Below are positions 37,689 to 38,632 of a stretch of DNA of 38,632 bases, piece by piece (the first letter of the stretch is position 1; every line of letters begins with the position of its first letter). A program made the translations under genes and the position numbers. Under the pieces are notes generated by a model. The model was not told where the DNA came from. It ran no database searches and worked only from the letters and a program-made list of their open reading frames with translations. The stretch spans positions 1 to 38,632 of IMG/VR virus record IMGVR_UViG_3300010396_000073; one strand, 5' to 3'. The DNA is from a virus.

Positions 37689-38620
37689 CGTTCCTCCACC
37701 CGCCCGCTCTCGGCTTTCGCTTGCCAATCCTCAATTACTCGTTCGCTGTAACACTTCAACGATTCTTGTATTGCTGGGTTAGCTGAAAAGAAAGCGTAAT
37801 CGTTCCCTGTAATCAGGAAAGAAAGAAGTTGCAACCGCGAACGCATTACAGTTGCATCAGGATATGGTCGTGAATCTTCCGTCCCGCTCTCGGAGGTTGG
37901 GTGCGCCGATACGAAAAATTCACAAGAAGTACAATCTTGGCACCCGCTTTTGTTGTGCCTCTCTTGACGGTGAGAGCATGTACATATTTTCACGTCCCGC
38001 CCCATCCCCTCTGGAGCCGGAAGTTTCGCCAAAATTTTCAGTAATTCTTCCCGGTCGGATTTTGAGTACGCTTTGTCGCGGCCATCTGCCGGGTGCATCT
38101 GTGTAACCATCCCGAATAGGTCATAAATTTCTTCCGCGATTTTTTCGCGTGTCGCCCCCTCTGGAGCCGGTGCGGACTCTGAGGGAGATTCGGACAGCAT
38201 GTAGCGAACCATCTCCTCCGCTTGAGTTGCGTCGAGAAGATTGGTGCCAGTAGGTTCGTTCTTCTGAGGCCAAGTTGGCAGTTGCTCATTAATGGCCTTC
38301 TTGAAGCTGATGCCGCCGTCAGGGTTGAAGTTCTCCGGCAATCGCCATTGTAAAAACCGATTGACCATGTGCTGTACAAGTGCTTCCCTCTCCGGTGCGG
38401 ATAGGGAGAGAGCGGCTTCCAAGGCACGAATCGTATCGCATAATTCTGAGATTGTCCGAATATCCCCAGCCGGGTCACACTTCGCCTCTACGTCATGGAT
38501 ATACTTTCGCGCCCATTCAGGGAGCATGTTTATTCGTTCTGCAATCGGCTTGCTCTCCGCAACCAATTCGCAGAACTTAAGAGCCGCCTCTACCACATTC
38601 GTCCTCAGTGCTTCGCTCAT
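37685..38620 (-). CDS. Modular accessory protein, common in temperate phages
   Basis: The 311-residue product contains 'MVNRFLQWRLPENFNPDGGISFKK' and 'PTGTNLLDATQAEEMVRYML' (about 90-145), a pair of segments met often in phage accessory proteins. A linker 'APAPEGATREKIAEEIYDLFG', 'LPAPEGMG' and the Cys cluster 'CTCSHRQERHNKSGCQDC' (about 214-231) follow. The two 'PAPEG' linkers stem from a 15-base DNA repeat. The start has GGAG eight bases upstream, spanning the circle junction. Function unknown. Confidence 0.78.
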   Translation of the reverse strand: MSEALRTNVVEAALKFCELVAESKPIAERINMLPEWARKYIHDVEAKCDPAGDIRTISELCDTIRALEAALSLSAPEREALVQHMVNRFLQWRLPENFNPDGGISFKKAINEQLPTWPQKNEPTGTNLLDATQAEEMVRYMLSESPSESAPAPEGATREKIAEEIYDLFGMVTQMHPADGRDKAYSKSDREELLKILAKLPAPEGMGRDVKICTCSHRQERHNKSGCQDCTSCEFFVSAHPTSESGTEDSRPYPDATVMRSRLQLLSFLITGNDYAFFSANPAIQESLKCYSERVIEDWQAKAESGRVEER

Positions 38621-38632
38621 CGCTTGTCTCCA

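Overview
The window reads as one complete genome of a temperate, P22-like short-tailed phage, not a piece of host chromosome. Every recognisable gene is viral: portal, scaffold, P22-type coat protein, gp4-like and gp10-like tail-hub proteins, three ejection-type internal proteins, both terminase subunits, ERF annealing protein, YqaJ exonuclease, replisome organizer, integrase and a SleB-type lysin. The two ends of the window join without a break. The gene that runs off position 1 on the minus strand continues into position 38632, adds five codons and stops at a TGA that overlaps the ATG of the 38620 gene, the same ATGA coupling used throughout the genome. The molecule is therefore circular or circularly permuted, as expected for headful packaging. 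The host is probably a Gram-negative bacterium. An acidobacterial host is suggested only weakly, by the style of several exported proteins.

Layout, in the leftward direction of transcription. A short regulatory region at about 6897-6972 holds two palindromic operators, a leftward promoter and a small rightward gene. Leftward of it lie integrase, a ribbon-helix-helix-like protein, and a tRNA 5'-half that probably is attP. Then come tightly coupled small genes (including a polyalanine, Imm5-like protein), ERF, YqaJ, tRNA-Arg(TCT) and the replisome organizer. The map passes through the circle junction into a large accessory block (38620 to about 33700) with an adenine methyltransferase-like protein, coiled-coil proteins and many small Cys-rich proteins. 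Next come an Fis-type HTH protein, tRNA-Thr(TGT) and a lysis region (LuxR-type HTH, membrane proteins, SleB hydrolase). The late genes follow: terminases, small head proteins, a GroES-like protein, portal, scaffold, coat, tail hub, ejection proteins and tail fibres. A strong leftward terminator at 7102-7137 closes the circle beside the regulatory region.

Almost everything is on the minus strand. The exceptions are five short plus-strand genes (6972, 9665, 15260, 15616, 28426), most of them predicted to be membrane or exported proteins, which look like morons. The most unusual feature is a run of fibre-like and beta-helix proteins with Sec or lipoprotein signal peptides (7166-14036), plus another exported protein beside the terminase genes. 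Many genes of 35-60 codons, too short for routine calling, are supported by start/stop overlaps and Shine-Dalgarno sites and are listed here.
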